From positions 62,001 through 126,000 of the forward strand of contig CATLHM010000002.1 in the NCBI GenBank assembly GCA_949949005.1: 64,000 bases of DNA. The letters run 5' to 3'. The stretch comes from an uncultured Lachnospiraceae bacterium (GTDB lineage Bacteria > Bacillota > Clostridia > Lachnospirales > Lachnospiraceae). The notes under the pieces are model-generated. The model had not been told where the DNA came from and did not search any database. It was given only the letters and a program-made list of their open reading frames with translations. Each line of letters begins with the position of its first letter. Within the stretch, counting starts at the first letter, position 1. Positions 15,746 to 24,743 of this stretch are shown piece after piece. The position numbers and the translations under genes were made by a program.

Positions 15746-17457
15746 ACACATTAGTACTGGTTCTCATCTCCATCGCCGTTCTGGTCTGCGGATATATCTT
15801 CTACGGAAGATGGCTCTGCAAGCAGTGGGGCGTAGGTGAGACCAAAGAAAAGACCCCTGCCCATACCATGGAGGACGGTGTCGATTATGTTCCGGCAAAG
15901 GCCCCTGTCCTGATGGGCCACCATTTTTCATCCATCGCCGGAGCCGGCCCCATCACTGGCCCTATCAATGCCGCATTATTCGGCTGGGTGCCTGTAGTCC
16001 TCTGGATTCTGGTAGGCGGAATCTTCTTTGGCGGCGTACATGACTTTGGCGCTCTGTTTGCATCCCTGCGCCACAAAGGACAGTCCATCGGCGAGGTAAT
16101 TTCCGCGAATATGAGCAAAAGAGCCAAAAGGCTGTTCCTGATTTTTGCTTACCTGACCCTTTTACTGGTTGTAGCTGCTTTTGCTTCCATCGTGGCCACC
16201 ACCTTCGGCGCCAAGTTTGACGAAGCTGGCGTTCTTGACAAGGCGGCAAGCGCATCCAATGCATCCGTTGCAATGGTATCTCTCTTATTCATCGTGATTG
16301 CGATCATATTTGGATTTGCGGTATACCGTCAGAATATGTCCATGGGAATTTCCACGATTCTGGGTATTGTGGCGATCATCATTATCATGGCGATTGGTAT
16401 GAATTTCCATCCACTTTACCTTTCCACCAATACCTGGATGATCATTGTGGGTATTTATATTGCCATTGCATCCGTAGCTCCCGTGTGGATCTTATTGCAG
16501 CCCAGAGATTATTTAAGTTCCTTCCTGCTTTACGCAATGCTTGCCATTGCCTTTATCGGTGTAATTGGGGCCCATCCCAATATTGACCCTGAGTTGTTCC
16601 CTGCCTTTACAGGATTTGCCGTGGACAACGGCAACGGTGTGCAGTATCTGTTCCCGATCCTGTTTACAACGGTAGCCTGTGGCGCCATCTCCGGTTTCCA
16701 CTCACTGGTTTCTTCCGGCACCACCTCCAAACAGCTCGACAAGGAATCCGACGCAAAGCCTATCGCCTATGGCGGTATGCTCCTTGAGTGCGTACTGGCC
16801 GTCCTTACCGTATGTGCCATCGCCTATGCAAGACAGACCGGCCACACGGCAGGCGCTACCGATATCTTTGCAGGCGGTATTGCAGCCATGGTAGCAGCCA
16901 TCCCGGGAATGGCAGGGCTTGAGAATATTCTTTACACCTTGCTGATCCTTACATACTCCGCATTCTGTCTGACCTCCCTGGATACGGCCACACGTCTTGC
17001 CCGTTTCATGTTCCAGGAGTTCTGGCTTGAGCCGGGACAGACGGTTGCAGACGTAAAGGAAGGTTACAAAAAGCTTTTGGTTAATCCTTATTTTGCAACG
17101 GCCATCACGGTAGTCATCGGTATTGTACTGGGTATGACAGGCTACGCAAAGATTTGGGGATTGTTTGGTTCCGCCAATCAGTTACTTGCCGGCCTGGGCC
17201 TTCTGGCAGTTGCCACATGGCTTGGAAATATCGGAAAGAACAACAAAATGTTCTTATTCCCTATGGGCTTTATGATGGTAGTGACCATCGCCTCCCTGAT
17301 TATCACAGTAAAGAATCAGGTTGGTATTATTTCTGCCGGCGGCGCGGACTGGGGCCCTTATGCACAGACGATTTTAGCTGTTTTACTGATCATCCTTGCA
17401 GTCCTTCTGGTAATTGAAGGTATTCAGACCCTGTTCGGGAAGAAAAAGACAGCATAA
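15742..17457 (+). CDS. cstA: CstA/BtsT-family carbon-starvation transporter
   Basis: The 571-residue protein is very hydrophobic, with about 15 transmembrane segments. CstA family signatures are YVPAKAPVLMGHHFSSIAGAGPITGP, GGVHDFGALF and GFHSLVSSGTTSKQ. Known members take up peptides (CstA) or pyruvate (BtsT), driven by protons. Here the neighbouring peptide-uptake and peptide-cleavage genes favour peptides, but pyruvate cannot be excluded. It is preceded by a 4-bp-overlapping unknown gene and followed by a terminator hairpin. Confidence 0.88.
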   Translation: MNTLVLVLISIAVLVCGYIFYGRWLCKQWGVGETKEKTPAHTMEDGVDYVPAKAPVLMGHHFSSIAGAGPITGPINAALFGWVPVVLWILVGGIFFGGVHDFGALFASLRHKGQSIGEVISANMSKRAKRLFLIFAYLTLLLVVAAFASIVATTFGAKFDEAGVLDKAASASNASVAMVSLLFIVIAIIFGFAVYRQNMSMGISTILGIVAIIIIMAIGMNFHPLYLSTNTWMIIVGIYIAIASVAPVWILLQPRDYLSSFLLYAMLAIAFIGVIGAHPNIDPELFPAFTGFAVDNGNGVQYLFPILFTTVACGAISGFHSLVSSGTTSKQLDKESDAKPIAYGGMLLECVLAVLTVCAIAYARQTGHTAGATDIFAGGIAAMVAAIPGMAGLENILYTLLILTYSAFCLTSLDTATRLARFMFQEFWLEPGQTVADVKEGYKKLLVNPYFATAITVVIGIVLGMTGYAKIWGLFGSANQLLAGLGLLAVATWLGNIGKNNKMFLFPMGFMMVVTIASLIITVKNQVGIISAGGADWGPYAQTILAVLLIILAVLLVIEGIQTLFGKKKTA

Positions 17458-17460
17458 GAG

Positions 17461-17488
17461 TTGATTTTTTTACAAAATCCTATATACT
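17461..17488 (+). promoter_or_regulatory. Possible promoter of the peptide-salvage operon
   Basis: TTGATT (17461-17466), a 16-bp spacer and TATACT (17483-17488) could start transcription near 17495, just before the hairpin at 17503-17540. If real, that hairpin would lie in the 5' leader of the operon. Spacing and -35 are imperfect. Confidence 0.35.
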
Positions 17489-17502
17489 ATTAAGATAAGT
17501 AC

Positions 17503-17540
17503 AAAGGGGTACTGCTTTTAATGGGAGCAGTGCCCCTTTT
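17503..17540 (+). terminator. Terminator-like hairpin between cstA and the serine hydrolase gene
   Basis: AAAGGGGTACTGCT (17503-17516) pairs with AGCAGTGCCCCTTT (17526-17539) with one G-U-type mismatch; the 3' arm ends in TTTT. It fits an intrinsic terminator for cstA, or a leader attenuator if the promoter just upstream is used. Confidence 0.7.
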
Positions 17541-17564
17541 GATAAAAGCGGAAGAGGTATCACC

Positions 17565-18416
17565 ATGGAAACGTGCGCCACAGGCGAACAAGAAAAAGGC
17601 TCTGCCAAGAGCCTAAAGAAGAGCATTCAAAAAAGACTGGCAGGTTTGCCGGGACAGATCAGCTTTTATTATCAGAATTTAGCCACGGGAGAGGTTCTTT
17701 CCTTCCAGCCAGAGCAAAAGCTTATGGCCGCCAGCGTGATCAAGCTCTATATCATGGCGGAAGCTTTCAGGCGCATGGAGACGGGAGAGCTTGACCCTGA
17801 CCGGATCATTTCCGCCAGAAGAGCGGACTGCGTCCCCTCCTGCGGGGCCATTACCTACCTTCATGAAGGGCTGGAAGTGACTATTATGGATTTGATCACA
17901 CTGATGATCATATTCAGCGACAACACCGCAACCAATATTCTCATCGACCTTATGGGAATGGATGAGATCAACCAGGGAATCCGCAGTCTTGGATTTCAGG
18001 ACGTTTCTCTTCGCCGAAAAATGTTCGATTTGGAAAAGTCCCGTCAGGGCATCCAGAACCTGATCACTGCCGCCCAAACCGCCCGCTTTTTCCGGTGTCT
18101 TTATGAGAAAACCCTGGTAAGTCCGGCGGCCAGTGAAAAAATGCTGGAAATCTTAAAATGTCAGCAGTTAAACGGAAAAATCCCCTTTTATCTGAAAGCC
18201 CTTGCGGATGAGCCTGAAATCGCCCACAAGACCGGAGAGGATACGGGGATTACCCATGATGTGGGGATTGTCTTTGGAAAGGTTCCTTTCATCGTCTGCT
18301 TTTGTGGAAATGAGACGGATACGCCAGGGTTCGAGCGCCTGATGGGGGAGATTTCCTTAGAGCTATACCAGGAAACGGAAAGGGATGGGTATCACTATGA
18401 AAATTGTCAGAATTGA
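17565..18416 (+). CDS. Class A beta-lactamase-fold serine hydrolase, no signal peptide (first copy)
   Basis: The 283-residue product has the three class A motifs in order: Ser57-x-x-Lys60 (SVIK), Ser118-Asp-Asn120 (SDN) and Lys222-Thr-Gly224 (KTG). The ExxLN motif carrying the deacylating Glu166 of true beta-lactamases is not seen; the equivalent region reads KMFDLEKSRQ. There is no signal peptide or membrane segment, so it should stay in the cytoplasm, away from beta-lactam targets. With an epimerase and peptide importer next door, I infer an amidase or peptidase acting on imported peptides. It overlaps the epimerase gene by 20 bp. AGAGG precedes the ATG. Confidence 0.78.
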   Translation: METCATGEQEKGSAKSLKKSIQKRLAGLPGQISFYYQNLATGEVLSFQPEQKLMAASVIKLYIMAEAFRRMETGELDPDRIISARRADCVPSCGAITYLHEGLEVTIMDLITLMIIFSDNTATNILIDLMGMDEINQGIRSLGFQDVSLRRKMFDLEKSRQGIQNLITAAQTARFFRCLYEKTLVSPAASEKMLEILKCQQLNGKIPFYLKALADEPEIAHKTGEDTGITHDVGIVFGKVPFIVCFCGNETDTPGFERLMGEISLELYQETERDGYHYENCQN

Positions 18417-19488
18417 AACCGGGGAGGTCAATATTCCTCTCATCACTCCCTTTAAGACCGCCCTTCGCAGGGTGGATAGCGTAAATGATATCCTGGTCCG
18501 CATCGTCACAGACGACGGCCAGAGCGGGTACGGGGAAGCCCCGCCCACGGCGGTGATCACAGGCGATACCAAAGGCTCCATCCGATGTGCCATCGAAGAG
18601 TTTATCGCTCCCTCGCTGATCGGTATGGACATTGAAAATCTGGACGGAATCATGCAAAAGCTAAGCGGCTGTATTATGAAAAATACCTCGGCCAAGGCAG
18701 CAGTGGACATGGCTGTTTACGACCTGTTTGCCAAAAGCTGCCAAAAGCCTCTCTACCGGGTACTTGGCGGAACCCGCTCCCAGATTGAGACAGACTTAAC
18801 TATCAGCGTCAATGAAATACCGGAAATGATTTCGGACAGCCAAAAGGCTGTGTCGGAAGGGTTCCGGATCCTGAAGATCAAGGTGGGCAAGGAGCCCCCA
18901 AAGGATATCGAGCGAATCCGTGCCATCCGTGAGGCAGTGGGAGCGGATGTAAAACTAAGGATCGACGCCAATCAGGGCTGGACGCCCAAAGAAGCCGTGC
19001 GGATCATCACGACCCTGGAGGATATGGGGATCCACATGGATCTGGTGGAGCAGCCCGTAAGCGCCCACGACTTTGAGGGAATGAAATTCGTAACAGCCAG
19101 GGTAAACACGCCCATCCTTGCTGACGAGAGCGTATTCTCCTGTGAGGACGCCATCCGGCTGATCCGAGAGCGGGGTGCTGATCTGATCAATATCAAGCTG
19201 ATGAAAACCGGGGGAATCTACAATGCCCTGAAAATCTGTGCAGTTGCCCAGGAGTACGGCGTGGAATGCATGGTCGGATGTATGCTTGAGAGCAAGATCG
19301 CTGTCAGCGCCGCCGCCCACTTAGCCGCCGCAAAGGGAATCATCACCCGTTCTGACTTAGACGGCCCCTCACTTTGCAGGGAGGATCCGTACACCGGAGG
19401 CCCCCTCTTTGAGGGAAGCAAAATTACAATGAATGAAAGTTGGGGACTTGGAATTACTCATGTTCCAGGATTTGCCCCCGGGATTTAA
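18397..19488 (+). CDS. ykfB: L-Ala-D/L-Glu epimerase (dipeptide epimerase, enolase superfamily)
   Basis: From ATG 18397 (AAAGGG 12 nt upstream; an in-frame ATG at 18385 directly abuts that site) the product has 363 residues. The enolase-superfamily acid/base pair is Lys160/Lys162 (LKIKVGK) and Lys267 (NIKLMKTGG); metal ligands are Asp190, Glu218 and Asp243. The DLD at 320-322 and GCMLES at 294-299 mark the Ala-Glu epimerase group that binds the dipeptide amino and carboxyl groups. It interconverts L-Ala-D-Glu, released from murein peptides, and L-Ala-L-Glu, which ordinary peptidases can cleave. It is the clearest pointer to a muropeptide pathway here. Confidence 0.88.
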   Translation: MKIVRIETGEVNIPLITPFKTALRRVDSVNDILVRIVTDDGQSGYGEAPPTAVITGDTKGSIRCAIEEFIAPSLIGMDIENLDGIMQKLSGCIMKNTSAKAAVDMAVYDLFAKSCQKPLYRVLGGTRSQIETDLTISVNEIPEMISDSQKAVSEGFRILKIKVGKEPPKDIERIRAIREAVGADVKLRIDANQGWTPKEAVRIITTLEDMGIHMDLVEQPVSAHDFEGMKFVTARVNTPILADESVFSCEDAIRLIRERGADLINIKLMKTGGIYNALKICAVAQEYGVECMVGCMLESKIAVSAAAHLAAAKGIITRSDLDGPSLCREDPYTGGPLFEGSKITMNESWGLGITHVPGFAPGI

Positions 19489-19556
19489 CCGGGTATGATC
19501 ACAAAGGTGTTAATCCCGAAAGGGTTTGACAAATAAATAAAACAGGAGGAGAATGT

Positions 19557-21521
19557 ATGAAAAAGAAAAAACTTATGGCCCTGCTCTTATGTATGTCTAT
19601 GGCCGTCTCCACAGCCCTCACAGGCTGCGGCAACAATTCAGACAGCGCATCAGGCGGCAGCCAGACAGATGCAGGAAGCGAAAGCGCCTCTGCAGAGGAT
19701 GGGGAAGATCAGCAGGCACAGGTGCCGGAGAGCACCGGGGACGCTGTTTACACAAGGCTTTATTCCAGTGAATCTTCCACACTGAACTATCTGGTTACAT
19801 CCACCATTGAGGAACAGAGAGTGGGTGCTAACTGTATCGACACGCTGGTGGAGTATGACAGCGCGGGACAGCTAAAGGAAGGCCTTGCCACGGACTGGAA
19901 CTATGACGAAGCGTCCATGACCTGGACTTTTACTTTGAGGGAGGCCAAATGGGTAGACAACACCGGCGCTGAGGTGGCTGATGTGACTGCCCAGGACTTT
20001 GTAGATGCCTTAAAGTACGAGCTGACTCCCGAGTATGAGAGCGCCAACGCCCAAAACCTTTTCGGAGTCATCGCAGGCGCTCAGGAATACTATAATGGGC
20101 AGGTTTACAACGGGGGAGCCGACGAGGACGGCGTAACCTGGCCTGCCATTGATTTCTCAGAGGTGGGCGTTAAGGCTGTGGATGAACACACCCTGACCTA
20201 CACCCTGGCAAAAGAAGTTCCCTATTTCATCTCATCCCTGGTATACGTGGTTTATATGCCCGCCTACGGCCCATTGCTGGAGGAACTGGGTAAGGAATTC
20301 GGAACCGCGGCGGATAAGATGTACTATAACGGAGCTTTCTATCTGGCTGAGTTTTCTCCCCAGGAGAGACAGGTTTACAAAAAGAACCCCTCCAACTATG
20401 ACGCGTCCAACGTGTATATCGATGAGATCCAGAGGATCTACAATGCGGAGGCAGACACGTTAGGGCCTGAAATGGTAAAAAGAGGAGAGGTTGACTGGGC
20501 GGAGATCAGCGCTGACCTTCTGGACGACTGGCTTGGGGGCGAGGATACCAAAAATCTGGTGAGCCGGGAACGCCCTTCCACCAGCTATTCCTATTTCTAC
20601 TGCTTTAACTTTGATCCTCAGTTTGAGGCCGAATATGAGCCGGACAATTGGAGAACTGCGGTAAACAATGAAAATTTCCGCAAGGCGCTGTTTGCAGGTC
20701 TTGACAAGGCCAAGGAAGTGGCCGTGTTAGAGCCCAGCGCACCCCAGGATTATGTTCTGTCCACCATCACCCCTTTTGACTTTGCCTACAATGCGGACGG
20801 GGCAGATTATACCACCATAGGCGCCATGGCTTCCATGGGGGATACCTTTGACGAGGCCAAGGCCCTGGAATATAAGGAGGCGGCAATGACAGAGCTTTCC
20901 GCCCAGGGCGTAACCTTCCCGGTTAAGGTGCTGATGCCTTACAACCCTTCCGTGGTAGACTGGGATAAGGAATGCCAGGTGGTGGAACAGCAGATGGAAT
21001 CTCTCCTTGGCACCGACTTTATTGATATCATCATCGAGGCAGGCCCTACGGACAATTTCCTGACAGAGGTAAGGCGCAGCGGCCAGTATGCTTTCATGAA
21101 ATGTGGTTGGGGCGCGGATTATGCCGATCCGGAGACCTGGACAGATCCCTTCTATCAGAGTAAAGGTGAATCCGGTTACGATCCCGGATATAAGTACGCC
21201 TTTATCGCCAATGCCATCACGGAAGGAACGGACACCGCGCCGGTAATTCAGGAGTATTTTGACAAAGTGGACGCCGCCAAGGCCATCACTGTCGATACCA
21301 ATGCCCGTTTCGAGGCCTTTGCGGAGGCGGAAGCTGTGCTCATTGATCACGCACTTGTGATTCCTTTCAGCATCACGGTAAGCCCTTACATCGCCACCAA
21401 GTTGAACGAATTTGACGCACAGTACGCGCCCTTCGGCGTTTCCAGGCTGAGATTCAAGGGACAGAAAGTACTTGACCATTATGTTTCCATGGAAGAGTAC
21501 GAGTCCAACAAAGAAAAGTAA
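19557..21521 (+). CDS. oppA: Oligopeptide ABC transporter substrate-binding lipoprotein (OppA/DppE type)
   Basis: The 654-residue product starts with a lipoprotein signal: MKKKK, a hydrophobic stretch and the lipobox LTGC (Cys24). A Ser/Gly/Glu-rich linker of about 45 residues follows, then an SBP_bac_5 domain. It is anchored outside the membrane and should bind peptides for the permeases downstream. AGGAGG sits before the start. A hairpin and a 187-bp gap separate it from the permease genes, which often means higher expression of the binding protein. In this setting the likely ligands are murein-derived peptides. Confidence 0.88.
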   Translation: MKKKKLMALLLCMSMAVSTALTGCGNNSDSASGGSQTDAGSESASAEDGEDQQAQVPESTGDAVYTRLYSSESSTLNYLVTSTIEEQRVGANCIDTLVEYDSAGQLKEGLATDWNYDEASMTWTFTLREAKWVDNTGAEVADVTAQDFVDALKYELTPEYESANAQNLFGVIAGAQEYYNGQVYNGGADEDGVTWPAIDFSEVGVKAVDEHTLTYTLAKEVPYFISSLVYVVYMPAYGPLLEELGKEFGTAADKMYYNGAFYLAEFSPQERQVYKKNPSNYDASNVYIDEIQRIYNAEADTLGPEMVKRGEVDWAEISADLLDDWLGGEDTKNLVSRERPSTSYSYFYCFNFDPQFEAEYEPDNWRTAVNNENFRKALFAGLDKAKEVAVLEPSAPQDYVLSTITPFDFAYNADGADYTTIGAMASMGDTFDEAKALEYKEAAMTELSAQGVTFPVKVLMPYNPSVVDWDKECQVVEQQMESLLGTDFIDIIIEAGPTDNFLTEVRRSGQYAFMKCGWGADYADPETWTDPFYQSKGESGYDPGYKYAFIANAITEGTDTAPVIQEYFDKVDAAKAITVDTNARFEAFAEAEAVLIDHALVIPFSITVSPYIATKLNEFDAQYAPFGVSRLRFKGQKVLDHYVSMEEYESNKEK

Positions 21522-21539
21522 GAGTAACAGTAACCTATG

Positions 21540-21554
21540 AGCCGGAGGCTGAAC
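21540..21554 (+). repeat. Fragment matching one end of the MITE-like element at 38986-39125
   Basis: AGCCGGAGGCTGAAC here is the exact reverse complement of bases just inside and across the left terminal repeat of the element near 39 kb. GTAACAGT upstream (21524-21531) also resembles the element end. It may be a decayed copy, but 15 bp alone is weak evidence. Confidence 0.35.
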
Positions 21555-21599
21555 AGCTACAAACAAGAAGCAGCTCCGCATAAGATTTTACAGAAAAAG

Positions 21600-21631
21600 A
21601 GGAAGCTGCTGCAAAAATGCGGCGGCTTCCT
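21600..21631 (+). other. Intercistronic stem-loop between binding protein and permease genes
   Basis: AGGAAGCTGCTGC (21600-21612) pairs with GCGGCGGCTTCCT (21619-21631) using two G-U pairs, loop of 6 nt. No T-run follows, so partial termination or protection of the upstream mRNA segment is more likely than full termination. Confidence 0.65.
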
Positions 21632-21708
21632 AAAAATGTTCAACAACGGATGCCTGGCATCCATTGATCAGACAAAGACTGTCACGAAAGAAGTAAAGGA
21701 GTAAAGGC

Positions 21709-22650
21709 ATGTTAAAGTATCTGGGAAAGCGGGTCGGACGCTCGCTGTTGACACTGGTGATTATTCTTACCATTGTGTTCTGCCTGCTGCGTCTGATGCC
21801 GATCGAGGGATATTTTCCCAATTTTGAGAAAATGACACCGCAGCAGATTCAGGTGGGGCTGCAGGAAATGGGACTGACGGATCCGTTGCCCGTGCAGATT
21901 ATCCGGTTCTTCGGCGATCTTGTCCGCGGTGATCTGGGAACCTCCCGAATCTACCGGGCCAATGTGCCGGTGAGCGAGGTGCTCTCCGACAAGGTTCCTG
22001 TGTCCATTAAGCTGGGAATTTTGTCCATGATCGTATCTCTGTGCGTGGGGCTTCCCATGGGAGCGCTGATGGCAAGATATAAGTTCCGCTTTTTTGACCG
22101 GCTGGGAACCCTTTTCATCGTCTGTATTCAGGCCATTCCGGCAGCGGTTTATTATCTTTACATCCAGCTCTACGGAACCCAGCTTTTGAACGTGGGTCTT
22201 CTGTTCGATATCCATAACCCGAAATACTGGATTCTTCCCGTATTTTCCATGTCGCTGAACAATATTGCCTTTTATGGTATGTGGCTGCGCCGTTACATGG
22301 TGGATGAGAGCAACAAGGATTATGTGAAACTTGCCAAGGCCAAGGGAATCTCGGAGAGCGGCGTCATGTTCAAACACATTTTCCGAAACGCCTTTGTTCC
22401 TCTGGCACAGTATGTGCCCACCGCCTTTCTGAACACGGTGATCGGCTCCATCTACATAGAATCCCTCTACAGTATTCCCGGAATGGGAGGACTTTTGGTG
22501 ACCGTTATCAAAAAACATGATAATACCATGGTACAGGGGATCGTGCTTTTGTATGCCTGCGTGGGAGTTCTCGGGCTTTTGCTGGGAGATCTTCTGATGG
22601 TTCTCTTGGATCCCAGGATCAGTCTCGGAAAGAAGGAAGGTGACAGATGA
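21709..22650 (+). CDS. oppB: Oligopeptide ABC transporter permease (OppB/DppB type)
   Basis: The 313-residue permease has six predicted transmembrane helices and the cytoplasmic EAA loop VKLAKAKGISESGVMFKHIFRNAFVP that docks with the ATPases. The N-terminus MLKYLGKRVGRSLLTL is typical of OppB/DppB. It should form the membrane channel with the OppC-type protein encoded next, whose start overlaps by 4 bp. AGGAG precedes the ATG. Confidence 0.9.
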   Translation: MLKYLGKRVGRSLLTLVIILTIVFCLLRLMPIEGYFPNFEKMTPQQIQVGLQEMGLTDPLPVQIIRFFGDLVRGDLGTSRIYRANVPVSEVLSDKVPVSIKLGILSMIVSLCVGLPMGALMARYKFRFFDRLGTLFIVCIQAIPAAVYYLYIQLYGTQLLNVGLLFDIHNPKYWILPVFSMSLNNIAFYGMWLRRYMVDESNKDYVKLAKAKGISESGVMFKHIFRNAFVPLAQYVPTAFLNTVIGSIYIESLYSIPGMGGLLVTVIKKHDNTMVQGIVLLYACVGVLGLLLGDLLMVLLDPRISLGKKEGDR

Positions 22651-23663
22651 TGAAACAATTCAGTTATCGCCATACCAAAGAAGCAAAACTCATGTCTGGT
22701 ATGAACGAGGCCGTAGAAAAAGCCGCAACTCTCTCTGACGAGGAGCTCTTTTCCTTTGCCGGATTCAACGCGGAGGCTGTGGAGCGGACCGGTTACAGTA
22801 ACTATTCCTATTGGAGAAGCACCTTCCAGGCTTTCCTGAAAAACAAGGGGGCAGTTCTTCTTCTGCTTCTTCTTGCGCTTCTTCTGCTCTTTACCTTTAT
22901 CCAGCCTTATCTTCCGGGACAGTACGACCCTAATAGGATCATCAATGATGAAAGCGGTATGCAGTATCGGAACATTCCGCCGGGAGACCAGTTCCTTCTG
23001 GGCACCAATTCCATCGGCCAGGATCTCTGGGCCAGAATATGGGCTGGCACCAGAACCTCTCTGCTGATTGGGCTTTCCGTGGCCCTTGCGGAAGCGCTGA
23101 TTGGGATCACGGTGGGAGTGATCTGGGGGTATGTGCGGAAGGCGGATTTTATTCTGACAGAGGTTTACAATATTATTGACAATATCCCGAACACGATCAT
23201 CCTGATCCTGATTTCCTATATCCTGAAACCCGGTGTCAAAACCCTGATCTTTGCCATGTGCCTTACAGGCTGGATCCAGATGGCACGTTTCATCCGCAAT
23301 CAGATTCTGATCATCCGCGACCGGGATTACAATGTGGCAAGCCGCTGCCTTGGCACCCCTACCTGGAAGATTATGGTGAAAAACCTTCTTCCCTACCTGG
23401 TGTCGGTGATTATGCTCCGTATGGCCCTCACCATTCCGGCGGCCATCGGAAACGAGGTTTTCATCACCTATATCGGTCTGGGGCTTCCTGTGGATACGCC
23501 AAGCCTGGGAAATCTGATCAATGAAGGCCGCGCGCTGATCACCAGCCCGGCCCTGCGTTACCAGCTTGTATATCCCACCATTATTCTTTCCTTTGTGACC
23601 ATTTCCTTTTATATCATCGGCAACGCCTTTTCGGATGCCGCCGATCCTAGGAACCACACCTGA
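22647..23663 (+). CDS. oppC: Oligopeptide ABC transporter permease (OppC/DppC type)
   Basis: The 338-residue permease has an extended hydrophilic N-terminus (about 65 residues), a first transmembrane helix around 68-90 (LLLLLLALLLLFTF), an outer loop with GTNSIGQDLWAR, and five further helices. The EAA loop ASRCLGTPTWKIMVKNLLP is present. It pairs with the OppB-type subunit. Starts at ATGATG; both codons are possible. Confidence 0.9.
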   Translation: MMKQFSYRHTKEAKLMSGMNEAVEKAATLSDEELFSFAGFNAEAVERTGYSNYSYWRSTFQAFLKNKGAVLLLLLLALLLLFTFIQPYLPGQYDPNRIINDESGMQYRNIPPGDQFLLGTNSIGQDLWARIWAGTRTSLLIGLSVALAEALIGITVGVIWGYVRKADFILTEVYNIIDNIPNTIILILISYILKPGVKTLIFAMCLTGWIQMARFIRNQILIIRDRDYNVASRCLGTPTWKIMVKNLLPYLVSVIMLRMALTIPAAIGNEVFITYIGLGLPVDTPSLGNLINEGRALITSPALRYQLVYPTIILSFVTISFYIIGNAFSDAADPRNHT

Positions 23664-23693
23664 TATTTGCAATATAAGAAAATGAGGTAAGCT

Positions 23694-24743
23694 ATGCCCG
23701 ATAAAATGTTGACAGTAGAAAACCTGGAGATTAAGTTTAAGCTCCGGGGAAAAACCTTAAACGCCATACGCGGAGTTTCCCTGGATCTGTATAAAGGAGA
23801 AATCCTTGCCATTGTAGGCGAATCCGGAAGCGGAAAATCTGTGTTCACCAAATCCTTTATGGGGCTTTTAGACCAAAACGGAAAAGTCACCGCAGGCAGG
23901 ATCACGTACTATGGGGCGGATGACGGAAACCCCATAGATTTAACCGCCCTGCGTAAAGAAAAAGAGTGGTATAAAATCCGCGGCCACGAGATCGCCATGA
24001 TCATGCAGGATCCCATGACCAGCTTAAATCCCCTAAAGACCATTGGGGTTCAGATCATGGAGGCAGTGCTTTTGCACCAGAAGATGACCAGGGCTGAGGC
24101 CAGGAAGAAAACCTTACAGTATCTGGAGGATGTGGGAATCCACCATCCTGAGAGACGTTTTGACCAGTATCCCCATGAGTTCTCGGGCGGTATGCGCCAG
24201 AGAGTGGTGATTGCCATTGCCATCGCCTGCGCCCCCCAGATCCTGATCTGCGACGAGCCAACCACGGCCCTGGACGTAACCATACAGGCCCAGATCCTGG
24301 CTCTGTTAAAGGAGTTGCTGCGCAAATACAAGCTTTCTATCATCCTGATCACCCACGATCTGGGCGTCGTGGCAAACATTGCCGACAGGGTGGCCGTGAT
24401 GTATGCGGGAGATATTGTCGAGCTGGGAACCGGGGAGGATATCTTTTATGATCCCAGGCATCCCTACACCCAGGCCCTTTTGTCCTCCCTGCCCCAGGTA
24501 GGGGTGAAGGGGACGGATTTGTTCTCTATTCCCGGTACGCCCCCCAACCTTTTTACGGAGATTCAGGGAGACGCTTTTGCACCCAGAAATCCCCGGGCGC
24601 TGAAAATTGATTATCTGGAAATGCCCCCTTATTTCCAGGTTTCCCCCACCCATAAGGCCAAGACCTGGCTGCTAGATCCCAGGGCGCCTAAGCTGGAAAC
24701 ACCTGCTGTGGTGGAGAAAATTCGGAATGGAGGTCTGGTTTAA
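23694..24743 (+). CDS. oppD: Oligopeptide ABC transporter ATP-binding protein (OppD/DppD type)
   Basis: The 349-residue ATPase carries Walker A GESGSGKS, the signature FSGGMRQR, Walker [12 protein letters not shown] and the H-loop ITHDLG. The C-terminal oligopeptide-type extension (about 255-349) is present but the usual four Cys of iron-sulfur-binding OppD proteins are not obvious. It powers uptake with the OppF-type partner, whose start codon overlaps its stop by 1 base. Confidence 0.92.
   Translation: MPDKMLTVENLEIKFKLRGKTLNAIRGVSLDLYKGEILAIVGESGSGKSVFTKSFMGLLDQNGKVTAGRITYYGADDGNPIDLTALRKEKEWYKIRGHEIAMIMQDPMTSLNPLKTIGVQIMEAVLLHQKMTRAEARKKTLQYLEDVGIHHPERRFDQYPHEFSGGMRQRVVIAIAIACAPQILICDEPTTALDVTIQAQILALLKELLRKYKLSIILITHDLGVVANIADRVAVMYAGDIVELGTGEDIFYDPRHPYTQALLSSLPQVGVKGTDLFSIPGTPPNLFTEIQGDAFAPRNPRALKIDYLEMPPYFQVSPTHKAKTWLLDPRAPKLETPAVVEKIRNGGLV

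Noticed and set aside
17565..18416. Antibiotic-resistance beta-lactamase
   Set aside because: No signal peptide, no ExxLN glutamate, and the operon context is peptide metabolism.
20727..21581. 284-codon open frame on the minus strand opposite the oppA-type gene
   Set aside because: It is antisense to a well-supported lipoprotein gene and has no motif or start signal.
22467..23672. 401-codon open frame on the minus strand opposite oppC
   Set aside because: It lies antisense to a permease gene with clear family motifs and overlaps. Its translation is rich in Gln, His, Lys and Gly without domains; it is a shadow of codon use in the real gene.
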